From: Anaerolineaceae bacterium
GTDB lineage: Bacteria; Chloroflexota; Anaerolineae; Aggregatilineales; Phototrophicaceae
Assembly (NCBI GenBank): GCA_002699585.1
Contig: PABP01000021.1
Location: 124,001 to 188,000, forward strand
Direction: 5' to 3'
Length of the DNA stretch: 64,000 nt
Shown here in pieces: positions 8,621 through 17,681 of this stretch. How positions within the stretch are numbered: position 1 is the stretch's first letter; each line of letters begins with the position of its first letter. The notes beneath the pieces were generated by a model, which had not been told where the DNA came from, searched no databases, and worked only from the letters and a program-made list of their open reading frames with translations. The position numbers and the translations under genes were made by a program.

Positions 8621-9556
8621 CTAACCCAGGGTTGTGAACAAACCCACTTCCGCGGCCACCCACATCAGCACAATCATGTTGGCAACGAGTAGGGCCGGTT
8701 TCTGGATCGCTGCGCTGCCTATTGCGCTGTTGCCGCGCATGTCCGTTTCCCAGACGAAGAGGCCTGATGCAAATGCCGTTATCAGAGCGACAGTCCCCAG
8801 CCATACTGGGAAAACGCCATTCAGGATGGCGGCAGCAAAGCATAACAATGCGCCAATGGCCGAGCTATACATGAGGATGCTCGTGCCTGTCTTGCCTAGC
8901 AAAACAACTGTATTTTTGAGGCCCGCCTCTTTGTCAACCTCGTAATCGTCTACCTGATTATAGAATTGCCCATACGCAGAAAAGAGGGTAGCACCGGCGA
9001 TTACAAACCAGGCCATCCCCGGGCTGCTGTCATAGGTAAAATAGCCTGTCATGACGAGCAAACCACTTAGCATCAAGATATGCGAGAGCACATCCGTGAT
9101 CGGGCGGGCTTTTAGCCGGAAAGGGTAGGCGGAGTACATATAGCACAATACCAACATCAGGCCGCCCCAGATGAGTGTCCAACTACCACCCAGGCTGAAA
9201 AGGGCCAGTGATAACGCAAAAGTCGTCGCAGAGGCAATATTGCCTTCTCGTGGCGATAGTATGCCGCTGCTGATCACATTGTTGAGCTTCTTCTTGGGGT
9301 TGAGTGCGTCGTCAGGTGCATCAGCAACATCATTAATCATGAATGCGAAGGACATCGCCAGGATATTGGCGATGACCACCGGGATGATGCGCCAGTCGAG
9401 GGTTGCTGTTTCGTGCAGGTGGACCGCTGTCATCGCACCGACCGTGACCGCAGGAATGGTATAGGGGACGTGTTCGCGCCAGCGTGTCAAACGGATAAAG
9501 GCTTTCGCTTTATCACTCAGTTGGAGTGTCGTGGGTGGTTCGATGGTTGTAGTCAC
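8621..9556 (-). CDS. UbiA-family prenyltransferase
   Basis: 311 residues with about nine membrane helices. Both Asp-rich motifs that bind the Mg-prenyl diphosphate are present: NDVADAPDD near residues 75-83 and NQVDDYEVDKEAG near 202-214. UbiA enzymes attach a polyprenyl chain to an aromatic or other acceptor inside the membrane, for example in quinone, heme O, chlorophyll or archaeal-type lipid synthesis. The sequence alone does not show which acceptor is used, and no quinone pathway genes are adjacent. It is divergent from the metallopeptidase gene at 9740 with 183 bases between. Confidence 0.87.
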   Translation of the reverse strand: MTTTIEPPTTLQLSDKAKAFIRLTRWREHVPYTIPAVTVGAMTAVHLHETATLDWRIIPVVIANILAMSFAFMINDVADAPDDALNPKKKLNNVISSGILSPREGNIASATTFALSLALFSLGGSWTLIWGGLMLVLCYMYSAYPFRLKARPITDVLSHILMLSGLLVMTGYFTYDSSPGMAWFVIAGATLFSAYGQFYNQVDDYEVDKEAGLKNTVVLLGKTGTSILMYSSAIGALLCFAAAILNGVFPVWLGTVALITAFASGLFVWETDMRGNSAIGSAAIQKPALLVANMIVLMWVAAEVGLFTTLG

Positions 9557-9667
9557 AATACCCTCTTAATATCATCATGGATAGAGAAATGGCCAGATTG
9601 CACCCATTTAGCACCATGAAATATGTTGCTAAATACTTTGCTATGCTAAACAAACTGCCAACTAGAA

Positions 9668-9700
9668 TAACACACTCAACAATGATGTGTTACGTATAAT
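9668..9700 (+). promoter_or_regulatory. Probable promoter with overlapping inverted repeat
   Basis: A perfect -10 box TATAAT lies at 9695-9700, about 40 bases before the ATG at 9740. No good -35 is present. Instead a 7-bp inverted repeat TAACACA (9668-9674) and TGTGTTA (9686-9692) covers the -35 region, as expected for an activator or repressor site. The site could also affect the divergent UbiA gene. Confidence 0.45.
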
Positions 9701-9739
9701 CGTGAAAAGTGTCGCAAAATGCCATAGAATAGCGACCTT

Positions 9740-11380
9740 ATGATCTTTGTCAGGTTATTTACCAGGAAAGAGTCCTGTTTGAAAAAGTTGCCTCCGTCAA
9801 TCTATGCGTTTTTGATGAGCCTGCTCTTGTTGGTCGCCTGTTCATCTGCGATGGAAACGGCCCTGGTTGTTGCACAAACCGATGTGATTGCAACCCGACC
9901 TGTGTCATCGCCTGTACCGACGACCATCCGTGATATACAAACGGTACCGACATCCTTTGCGACCAATACTCCCCAGGCCATAGATCAATCCCGCTATGAT
10001 TGTTCCCTCGACCTGACGCACGCCAGTCGCCAGTACACGGTCATCGCGACAGTAGATTACGCGGCTAAGTCGGCTGATGTCGCCCAGCGTGTTGTCTACC
10101 GCAACGACAACGGCGATGACCTCATGAGTTTGGCCTTTGCTATCGAAGCCAATCATTATCATGCCTTCAACCTGGGAAAAGTCATTTATGAAGGTACTGA
10201 GCTTGCGACAAACTTATCTTCTAATCAGCTGACTGTGAGCTTACTAGAGGCTTTGCCTTCCGGCTGTACGGTGATGCTGGATATGCAATTTAGCGTCCAG
10301 TTGATGCCCATTGCTGTCGAGAATGCCTACAAAGGTTATCTGGGCTATAGCGAACGTCAGATGAACCTGGGCCATTGGCTGCCGACTATCGCCCCTCGAC
10401 GCAGTGGTGAATGGCTCATTCATCAGCCACAGCAAGTCGGCGAGCAATCCGTATTAGAGCAGGCCGATTGGGATGTCATCGTCCATGTAGACAACGCCAG
10501 TGACAGCGTCAATGTGGCAGCTCCGGGGCGTGTGGCACGCATTGATGACAATGGCTGGCGCTTTCAGCTCCAAGGTGGGCGTGACTTTGCGATGAGCATT
10601 GGTGAAGATTATCGTATCGATACGGTGACAACGGCTAGTGGTGTGACCATCGACCTTTTTTCCTTCCCTGATGCCGTTGTTCAGACCGATAGCGGTTTGC
10701 TTGATGGCGCCAAGCACGCCCTGGAACAGGCCCATCTTGCGTTCGATCAGTATGAAGCACTCTATGGACCCTATCCCTACGAGCGAGCTGTTATCGTTCA
10801 GGGCGATTTTGCGGATGGCATGGAGTTCAGCGGGTTGGTCTATGTTGGCACACGCTGGTTCTATGGTTTTACAGGTGGCATTCGTAATTACCTGACGCTT
10901 ATTACAGTCCATGAGCTATCGCATCAGTGGTGGTATGCCAAAGTGGGCAACGACTCCGCGCTGGATCCCTGGCTGGATGAGTCGTTAGCAACCTACAGCG
11001 AATACATTTTTCTGGAAGAATACTATCCAGACGATAAAGCCTGGTGGTGGACCTTCCGCGTTGATACCTATTTGCCAAGCGGCTATGTTGACCAGGATGT
11101 TTACTGTTTCAGTGATGTCAGAAGCTACATCAACGCCATTTATCTACGTGGCGTACATATGCTGCATGATGTCCGCGAAACCATTGGCACTGAGCAATTT
11201 TTTGCCTGGATTGCCCAATATGCTGTATCAGGTTCGGGGCGGATCGCTACGCCAACGTTGATCTGGTCGCTGTTGCAAGCCACAGATTACGCCAGCACGG
11301 ACGAAGTGCGCAGCGAGTATTTCAGCCAACCAGACATCCTGCCACAAAACGCTGACGGTGATTCTTTTACTTCGCCATAA
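9740..11380 (+). CDS. M1-like (gluzincin) metallopeptidase lipoprotein
   Basis: 546 residues. A lipobox LLVAC near residues 30-34 indicates an exported lipoprotein, followed by a short Thr/Pro linker. The catalytic region has HELSHQWW with His391, Glu392 and His395, and the third zinc ligand Glu414 in WLDESLATYSE exactly 18 residues on, the M1 aminopeptidase spacing. I do not see the usual GAMEN motif intact; the corresponding place reads GMEFSGLVY, as in many M1-like proteins of uncertain specificity. It probably trims peptides at the cell surface. The lipobox sits late, so an internal start is possible. Confidence 0.87.
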   Translation: MIFVRLFTRKESCLKKLPPSIYAFLMSLLLLVACSSAMETALVVAQTDVIATRPVSSPVPTTIRDIQTVPTSFATNTPQAIDQSRYDCSLDLTHASRQYTVIATVDYAAKSADVAQRVVYRNDNGDDLMSLAFAIEANHYHAFNLGKVIYEGTELATNLSSNQLTVSLLEALPSGCTVMLDMQFSVQLMPIAVENAYKGYLGYSERQMNLGHWLPTIAPRRSGEWLIHQPQQVGEQSVLEQADWDVIVHVDNASDSVNVAAPGRVARIDDNGWRFQLQGGRDFAMSIGEDYRIDTVTTASGVTIDLFSFPDAVVQTDSGLLDGAKHALEQAHLAFDQYEALYGPYPYERAVIVQGDFADGMEFSGLVYVGTRWFYGFTGGIRNYLTLITVHELSHQWWYAKVGNDSALDPWLDESLATYSEYIFLEEYYPDDKAWWWTFRVDTYLPSGYVDQDVYCFSDVRSYINAIYLRGVHMLHDVRETIGTEQFFAWIAQYAVSGSGRIATPTLIWSLLQATDYASTDEVRSEYFSQPDILPQNADGDSFTSP

Positions 11381-11469
11381 TGCGTGTCTGTGCGTTGGCT
11401 CATTACAAGTTGCTATGCTAGCGAGGCGTTGCAATCTGTCTACATTAGCTATCTTGGATTGATACCACT

Positions 11470-12315
11470 ATGGATGTTTTCGCAAAATCGTCGCTGGGAC
11501 GCCCGCTGGACCCGGCCTACAAAACCAACATCGCCATCATGATATTGACGTTGCTGACAGGCGTCGTGATGGGTGGCGTGTCTCTCCTTCAATCCGGTGA
11601 TTTTGGGTTAGCCATCGGAGCTGGGCTGCTCTATGGGGCGATAGTTTTTGTGGCCTGGGTCATCACGCGAGAAATTGACCCCGACCATGACTTATCAGCA
11701 TTCGTGTCAGTTGCGTTGGCATTCGGCGCGGCGCTCTGGCTGATGCCATCCACGATTGCATTGTGGCCGCTAGGCTTGGTTATTTTAGGGTCACGCATGC
11801 TAACGCGGGTTGTTGGGGTTCGTGCGACCCTCATCGACAGTCTTATTCTGGTGGCTTTCATCGGCCTGACAGCTTATTCAGGGTATATTGCTGTCGCCCT
11901 GGCCGCAACAGCATTCTTTTTTCTAGATGCTTGGCTGCAAGAACCCTTACGCCGCCAATGGGCTTTTGGCGCCCTGGCACTTGTCATAACTTTCTTAGTA
12001 GCGTTGATCACTAACCAAGGTATGAGCCTGGTTCCGGTATCGATGCCTTATATGCTCGTTATTGGAGTGATTTCTCTGGCATTTCTGCTCACTATTTTGC
12101 TGAAAGGTCAAATTACAACCCATTCTGACTTTGGAAATAGACCCCTTTCACTCAGCCGTGTTCGGGTAGCGATGTTGATGACCTTGGCCATCGGCCTGGT
12201 TCAGGCAGTTACAAATAGCGATGGCGGCGTTCTCTCGATGATCACATTGTGGGCCAGTTTGGCTGCTGTGCCGCTTTATCGTCTGATAGTTCGTATTGGG
12301 TTAATTGGGGAGTAG
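11470..12315 (+). CDS. Polytopic membrane protein of unknown function
   Basis: 281 residues, almost all hydrophobic, with about nine predicted helices separated by very short loops. No catalytic motif or transporter signature is visible and I do not recognise the family. It lies 89 bases after the metallopeptidase gene and 3 bases before the VOC-protein gene, so it is probably co-transcribed with the latter. Confidence 0.6.
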   Translation: MDVFAKSSLGRPLDPAYKTNIAIMILTLLTGVVMGGVSLLQSGDFGLAIGAGLLYGAIVFVAWVITREIDPDHDLSAFVSVALAFGAALWLMPSTIALWPLGLVILGSRMLTRVVGVRATLIDSLILVAFIGLTAYSGYIAVALAATAFFFLDAWLQEPLRRQWAFGALALVITFLVALITNQGMSLVPVSMPYMLVIGVISLAFLLTILLKGQITTHSDFGNRPLSLSRVRVAMLMTLAIGLVQAVTNSDGGVLSMITLWASLAAVPLYRLIVRIGLIGE

Positions 12316-12318
12316 TGT

Positions 12319-12696
12319 ATGTTGCCTGTGGATGCTTTTATCACATTCATTTACGTAGAAGACTTATCGCGCTCAACTGTATTTTACGAAGAAATTTTGC
12401 AACTACCTCTGGCGGCTGATCAGGGTAGTTGCAGAATTTATCGAATCGTATCGGGAAATGCGTATGTCGGCATTTGTGAGCGTGGCGAACGACCTGTGAC
12501 AGAAAACCTCATCATGACAATTGTCACCGACGCGGTTGATGCTTGGTATCAGCGCCTGATGGATAGGGGAGTATCATGCGAGAGTGCCCCCAAGACAAAT
12601 GATACGTACGGCATCTATCATTTCTTTGCCCGCGATCCCGATGGCTATCGTATCGAAATTCAACGATTCCTGGCCGATGCCTGGGATCAAAGCTGA
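12319..12696 (+). CDS. Glyoxalase/bleomycin-resistance (VOC) family protein
   Basis: 125 residues. The fold is shown by FITFIYVEDLSRSTVFYEEIL at the start and by the closing pattern YHFFARDPDGYRIEIQRF near residues 100-117, typical of single-domain VOC proteins. The DPDGY...IEIQ segment carries the glutamate usual for metal binding. Members include isomerases, dioxygenases and drug-binding proteins, and the substrate is not predictable here. The start codon follows the stop of the membrane protein by 3 bases; GGGGAG at 12308-12313 supports it. Confidence 0.85.
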   Translation: MLPVDAFITFIYVEDLSRSTVFYEEILQLPLAADQGSCRIYRIVSGNAYVGICERGERPVTENLIMTIVTDAVDAWYQRLMDRGVSCESAPKTNDTYGIYHFFARDPDGYRIEIQRFLADAWDQS

Positions 12697-12725
12697 TGTG
12701 TCAGATACAAGCCAGAGCGTATTGA

Positions 12726-13193
12726 CTAGCCTTCAGTATCCTCAAATTCGTCATCCAGGATCGTCGTTTCCCCCTGGTTTTCATCCGTCATCAAGTGGGT
12801 TGGCAGCGGGTGAAAGTGCTCATTGGCCTCGACTACGGCTTCATCGACTGCGATCTCATCGGGGTCTGTATCCTGCGTCTCAAAGATAATCTTGATGCCC
12901 TTGATGCGCGTTGGCTTGGCATTGGTGAAAATGCGCACCAGACGTTTGTCCGGTGCGATATTGTTCCGACGGAAGATCAACTGGGCCATGTATTCTTCAA
13001 TGTCACGCATATCATGGTGCAACGAAACCGTGTAGCGATTGCTCTGGCTACCAAGGTCTTGCCAGAAGACACAAACTGGCGAGCGAAGAATGTCGATCAG
13101 GTCGGGTCGACTGGGATAGTCTTCATCGCCCCAGGACCGCTCGTGATATTGTACGAACTCCATAAATGCTTTGAGTTTTGGTGGTTGGCTCAT
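12726..13193 (-). CDS. Conserved-looking hypothetical protein with acidic C-terminus
   Basis: 155 residues, soluble, no signal peptide. The N-terminal 110 residues mix basic and aromatic residues (LRSPVCVFWQDLGSQSNRY, MAQLIFRRNNIAPDKRLVRIF) and the last 25 are strongly acidic (DDEFEDTEG). I do not recognise it. It is convergent with the VOC gene (29 bases apart) and lies 92 bases downstream of the PEP carboxylase gene on the same strand. Confidence 0.55.
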   Translation of the reverse strand: MSQPPKLKAFMEFVQYHERSWGDEDYPSRPDLIDILRSPVCVFWQDLGSQSNRYTVSLHHDMRDIEEYMAQLIFRRNNIAPDKRLVRIFTNAKPTRIKGIKIIFETQDTDPDEIAVDEAVVEANEHFHPLPTHLMTDENQGETTILDDEFEDTEG

Positions 13194-13285
13194 GATCTAT
13201 TTGACCTCGACTACGCATTTGCAGCAGGGTAAGACACCATTGCGTGATGTCTGCCTGAATAAACAACATTACTAAGCATTATAGC

Positions 13286-15964
13286 CTATCCTGTTGTTTT
13301 CATACCTGCTGCAATACCATTAATTGTTCCCAAAACCTGCTCCAACAGCGCTTGATATGTTGCATCATCGTCTTTTAGCGCCCGCAGTTGGTGTAAGAGA
13401 TCCACCTGAACGACATTCAGTGGGTCGACGTACGGGTTGCGGCGTTCGATGGAGCGTTGTAGGGCAGGTGCTAGCTCGAGTAATGTCGTCTGACCCGTAA
13501 CAGCACAGATCATTTCCTGTGTCAGTTGGTGCTCGTCAGCGATGCGGTTGAACATCTGGTCACGCAGCTCAACATCTGTGACCAGTTCGCTGTACAGCTT
13601 GGCGATGCCCATATCGGCTTTGGCAACGTCTAACTCCGTGTTACGAATCAAAGCGTCGAAGAAATGCCACTTCTGGTACATTTCTTGCAAGGTTTCTAGG
13701 CCGTCTTCGTGCGCATCACAATAGCTCTTGATGGCTGTACCAACGCCAAACCAACTGGGGACAATAGCCCGACTCTGCATCCAGGAGAACACCCAAGGGA
13801 TGGCACGCATTGCCGCGAACCCACCGCCACCCTTACGTTTGGCCGGGCGCGAAGAAATTCGCAGTTGCGATAGTTCGTTGATGGGCGTAGCCTGCTGCCA
13901 GTACTCCAAGAAGCCGTCTGTCTCATAGACAAAGTCACGGTAATGAATTCGCCCAGCCTCTGATAATGCACTCATGGCCTCTGACCAGGTCTTATCGACC
14001 TCATCGTGTTTCATATTGCCCAACACCAGCATGACGGCATTGAGAACCTGATGGAGATGTCGCCGCGCGATGTCACGGTTGCTATAGCGATAGGCGATCA
14101 CTTCACCTTGTTCGGTGATTTTGATGCCGCCCCGCATGGATGCCGCTGGTTGGGATAGAATCGCCCGATTGGCTGGGCCACCACCACGCCCGATGCTGCC
14201 GCCACGCCCGTGAAAGAGTTCCACTTCGATGCCATAGCCATCACAGGCTTTGCTGAGCTGCCGCTGCGCCTGGTACAGATGCCAATTTGAGGCGATATAG
14301 CCACCGTCCTTACTGCTATCAGAGTATCCAATCATGATGGATTGACGCATATCACGTTTGGCGAGGTGTTCCGCATAAGTTGGGTTCTCAAACAGGGTTT
14401 TCATGACCTCGGGTGCATTACGCAGATCGTCAATTGACTCGAACAGGGGCGCAATGTCGATATCATCCTGTACACCGACCTCTTTTGCGAACAATAGCAT
14501 GGTGAGCACATCACTGGGCTGCTCGCTCATGCTGGCGATAGCCGCGTCAATGCACTCAGTGCCGAAGCGTTTGTGGGCAACCGCAATCATGCGCCACGTT
14601 GAGATAATATGCTGAACCGTGTCACTGAATTGTGACGGGTCAGGTGGAAAGAATGGCCTGGGATTCTTGATTTCTGCAAGTAGGAGTGCCTGTTTTTCAG
14701 TTTCCGGCAACTCGGTAAAGTCCTCAGCGATGCCATACGAAGCCATTAGCTCTGCGATAGCTGCTGCATACAGACGGGCATCTTCGCGTATGTCGAGCGG
14801 CATGAGTTGGAGGCCAAAGAGCCGGACCTTGCGCAACAAACGACGCAGCTTACCGGCTGCGGCCCGTTTGCCCCGGTTGATGGACAGACTATTCTGAACT
14901 TGCTTGATGTCGTCGAAGAGATCCTGGTAGTTGATGTATTCATCGCGTTCCAGCCGACCAATGATCGTTGCGAGGCTTTCACGATAAAGTTCATCATTAT
15001 AGGCCCGGTTTTCTTCATCTTCCGGTACCGAATCCGCCAGCAATTCCTGATGATGAGCGTGCTCTGTTGCCTGCGTCAAATGATCAAGCAGACCGCGTAA
15101 ATCATTCAGGTAAACAGCTCGCGCGGCATCGCGCTGAATTTGTAGTGTTTCCAGGGTGATGTCAGTCGTGACATTCGGGTTACCATCGCGGTCGCCGCCG
15201 ATCCACGACCCATAACGCAAAAACCGATGCAGATCAGACCAATCGCGTTCGGGGAAGTGTTTCTGTAGGCTAGCATAAAATTCGTCGTAAATTTCGACGA
15301 CCACATCCATAATGACTGATGTGACAAAATAAAGGCCGAAGTTGACCTCATCCAGCACGGTCTTCTTCTGGCTGCGTACGGCCCGTGTTTGCCACAGGGT
15401 TTCGATTTCTTCTGCCATCGTACTGACGAGTTCGTCTTCTTCAGATGGGATCAGATTCTCGCGTTCTTTGCGGATCATCATCTGGGCGATGTGCCGCAGC
15501 TTAATCAAGATTTCCTGGCGTTTGGCTTCACTGGGGTGGGCTGTCAGCACGAAGCGCAGCCGCAATTGGCTGAGCAGCTTATACATATTTTCTGCTGTGT
15601 AGCCACTGGCTTTCAGAGCGCTGATAGCCCCATCGATGGTTTCCTCAAGCCGGTTGTCGCGTTCGCGCTCCCGCAGGACGCGGATGCGTTGCTGATCTTC
15701 GGCGATGTTGATGAGCTGAAAATAGTTGCTGAACGCCTTAACCAGCACGGACTTTTCTTCCAGACTGGTCTTCTTAATCAGTGAAATCAACTCCTGGGCT
15801 GCCGCTTCGTCACCAGCGCGTCGTGCTTTGGCATTCAGGCGTACTTTTTCTACTAAATCAAATGATGATATGCCTTGCTGCTCTTGGATAATCATGCCCA
15901 GCAAATCGCCAAGCAGGCGGATGTCTGCACTGAGTAACGCGCTAGGTGTGGTTGATGTCCCCAT
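13286..15964 (-). CDS. ppc: Phosphoenolpyruvate carboxylase
   Basis: 892 residues, normal length for the bacterial enzyme. It makes oxaloacetate from phosphoenolpyruvate and bicarbonate to refill the TCA cycle. The diagnostic motifs are present in order: LTAHPSEAKRQ (catalytic His), GSWIGGDRDGNPNVT, MIGYSDSSKDGGYIAS, and the mobile loop FHGRGGSIGRGGGP. The C-terminus ends in TTG, close to the usual NTG, which contributes to the active site. LTAHPSE replaces the more common LTAHPTE, a conservative change. The Nudix-like gene ends 25 bases upstream on the same strand, so the two may form an operon. Confidence 0.96.
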   Translation of the reverse strand: MGTSTTPSALLSADIRLLGDLLGMIIQEQQGISSFDLVEKVRLNAKARRAGDEAAAQELISLIKKTSLEEKSVLVKAFSNYFQLINIAEDQQRIRVLRERERDNRLEETIDGAISALKASGYTAENMYKLLSQLRLRFVLTAHPSEAKRQEILIKLRHIAQMMIRKERENLIPSEEDELVSTMAEEIETLWQTRAVRSQKKTVLDEVNFGLYFVTSVIMDVVVEIYDEFYASLQKHFPERDWSDLHRFLRYGSWIGGDRDGNPNVTTDITLETLQIQRDAARAVYLNDLRGLLDHLTQATEHAHHQELLADSVPEDEENRAYNDELYRESLATIIGRLERDEYINYQDLFDDIKQVQNSLSINRGKRAAAGKLRRLLRKVRLFGLQLMPLDIREDARLYAAAIAELMASYGIAEDFTELPETEKQALLLAEIKNPRPFFPPDPSQFSDTVQHIISTWRMIAVAHKRFGTECIDAAIASMSEQPSDVLTMLLFAKEVGVQDDIDIAPLFESIDDLRNAPEVMKTLFENPTYAEHLAKRDMRQSIMIGYSDSSKDGGYIASNWHLYQAQRQLSKACDGYGIEVELFHGRGGSIGRGGGPANRAILSQPAASMRGGIKITEQGEVIAYRYSNRDIARRHLHQVLNAVMLVLGNMKHDEVDKTWSEAMSALSEAGRIHYRDFVYETDGFLEYWQQATPINELSQLRISSRPAKRKGGGGFAAMRAIPWVFSWMQSRAIVPSWFGVGTAIKSYCDAHEDGLETLQEMYQKWHFFDALIRNTELDVAKADMGIAKLYSELVTDVELRDQMFNRIADEHQLTQEMICAVTGQTTLLELAPALQRSIERRNPYVDPLNVVQVDLLHQLRALKDDDATYQALLEQVLGTINGIAAGMKTTG

Positions 15965-15989
15965 GGTCGCTTCCCTACAATGGTTATGT

Positions 15990-16868
15990 TTACGATTCGT
16001 TGTCAGATTGACTATCTACTAGTGCGGCTAAGCCACCTGGGATGGCTTCATGAATGCGTAGGAAAATATCATTATTCTGGAACGGATATGTTTGGCCGTC
16101 TTCGATAGTGACAGCGCCGCTTAATATCTGCTCGACTGGCACCCAGCGGTCATCGGCTTGCAGTGCCAGGGGCATTGCCAGGTCTTGCATGTGGTAAATC
16201 CAGAAGTGATACTCTGTCAGGGCACCAAACGTCGGTGACAGGACCAGATTCGGAACCAGGTCATCGGCCACCGTACCGAGCTTATAGGTCTTCCCGTGGA
16301 TGAGGTCGTTGCCTTCCAGTTCTTCCTCAATTTCCCGGACCATTGTATTGATGACTGGCCCGTCACTTTCTCGCCAGCGCCCACCAATGAACTGATATTG
16401 ATTCGCGTTGCGATCAAACTGTAACAAGAGTTCCGCTTGGCCCGTCTGCTGGTTCGTGCGCTTAATGAGTACTTGGGCGACCTTCTCCTGGCGAGATGGC
16501 TGCGGATGGTCTTCGTGGGTAACTCGGTAGGCATCCAACAGAGCCAGGAACGTGGCCCCATTCTGGAATGGGCCAGCAGCTTCGTCTCGGTTGACGCCCC
16601 GTGTTTTCCAGTCGCTGATGAGGGTTAAATCGTTAGCGATGAATTCCGCCAGACTGTTTAGCGTATACTTGGCCGCCTGGCTGGTTGCCTGGATGCGCAT
16701 ATGTTCTTCATCAAACCAGACGATGCCCCACATCTTGAGGAAATAAGCCACACCCGTGACGAAGAGGGTAGCTTCCATTGTGTCGCCCTGGACCAACTTA
16801 GCGATAGATGCTGCTTCCTGATTAGATTGTGGAATGGCTCGTAAGAACTCCGCAAGGACCTGACGCAT
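15990..16868 (-). CDS. Nudix-like protein with helical N-terminal domain
   Basis: 292 residues. Residues 1-130 are helical and unrecognised. From about 135 there is a Nudix-type fold; the box reads GGRWRESDG...REIEEELEG near residues 168-192. The REUxEE core is complete, but the upstream Gly and Glu of the strict Nudix consensus are not at their standard spacing. Hydrolysis of a nucleoside diphosphate derivative is therefore possible but not assured; a sensor or regulator role is also possible. It is probably co-transcribed with ppc, 25 bases downstream. Confidence 0.7.
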   Translation of the reverse strand: MRQVLAEFLRAIPQSNQEAASIAKLVQGDTMEATLFVTGVAYFLKMWGIVWFDEEHMRIQATSQAAKYTLNSLAEFIANDLTLISDWKTRGVNRDEAAGPFQNGATFLALLDAYRVTHEDHPQPSRQEKVAQVLIKRTNQQTGQAELLLQFDRNANQYQFIGGRWRESDGPVINTMVREIEEELEGNDLIHGKTYKLGTVADDLVPNLVLSPTFGALTEYHFWIYHMQDLAMPLALQADDRWVPVEQILSGAVTIEDGQTYPFQNNDIFLRIHEAIPGGLAALVDSQSDNES

Positions 16869-16991
16869 GCACTTCTCCGACTTTGATGATCCACAAAGGG
16901 ATTATAGCGCGTTGAATGATTTTTTCAGCCTGTGATGTCGCTGTGTTGTTAAGCAGTCCATGAGGACAATACAAACGGAGTGTTGGTCATG

Positions 16992-17465
16992 TCACCATAA
17001 GCCCATAACAGCCCGCAGAATCCCCATCTCCCCGATGTGATACGCATTGTGTGTAGCAACAATGTTGATTTCTCTTAGGATGGTGTGCCCAGGGTGCGCA
17101 TGGGGAATTTGAGCGTATAAGTCCTGTTGTGGGTCTTCGACAATCTGAACCAATTTCTGTAAATCAGAGCGAAAACCACTGACCGTATTTTGCCACATTT
17201 CTTCAGCGGCTTGGCTATCAGGAGCAGGCCAGTAGCCCACAGGCCAATCACGATGTTGATACTCTGGGTTGACGATATAGTCCAGGATGTCCCATTGCGC
17301 GATACGAATATGCTCCAGCAAATGCCAGAACGAATAGGGCACATTAGTAGGGAACGTATTATAGTGCTCCGCTGGAAAATCCTTGATGACATCATCGAAC
17401 ATTTGATGGGCTTGCTGTTTGGTGAGTGCATTGATGAGTTGCTCACGGACATGCTGATCGTTCAA
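16992..17465 (-). CDS. DinB/YfiT-like four-helix protein
   Basis: 157 residues, helical. The metal-binding histidines of the DinB fold are in place: HLLEH near residues 49-53 and HNAYHIGE near 139-146, with WDIL between. Family members are often thiol-dependent transferases or damage-induced proteins with unknown substrates. The gene is alone: 123 bases separate it from the Nudix-like gene, and the next plus-strand gene starts at 17682. Confidence 0.8.
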   Translation of the reverse strand: MNDQHVREQLINALTKQQAHQMFDDVIKDFPAEHYNTFPTNVPYSFWHLLEHIRIAQWDILDYIVNPEYQHRDWPVGYWPAPDSQAAEEMWQNTVSGFRSDLQKLVQIVEDPQQDLYAQIPHAHPGHTILREINIVATHNAYHIGEMGILRAVMGLW

Positions 17466-17681
17466 AATTGAATCTCCCTTTTGTACTCATTGTGTTTTGC
17501 TACTTCTGTTTATCTACTTTACAGCACATGCAAATATGAACCATGATTTGTAATGATTGTGTAGTTGGCAAGCGAGACATGTCACGCATGAGAGGCATGT
17601 CTTATTTATGAATTGTGGTTGCGGCTTCATAGTGCAGCCTCCATAATAAGCTCATGACTTACATCGTTGGAGTGCAATCAA

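Noticed and set aside
17575-17602. Inverted repeat AGACATG/CATGTCT before the YifB-like gene
   Set aside because: Only 7 bp with a 14-base spacer and no T tract; too weak to call an operator or terminator.
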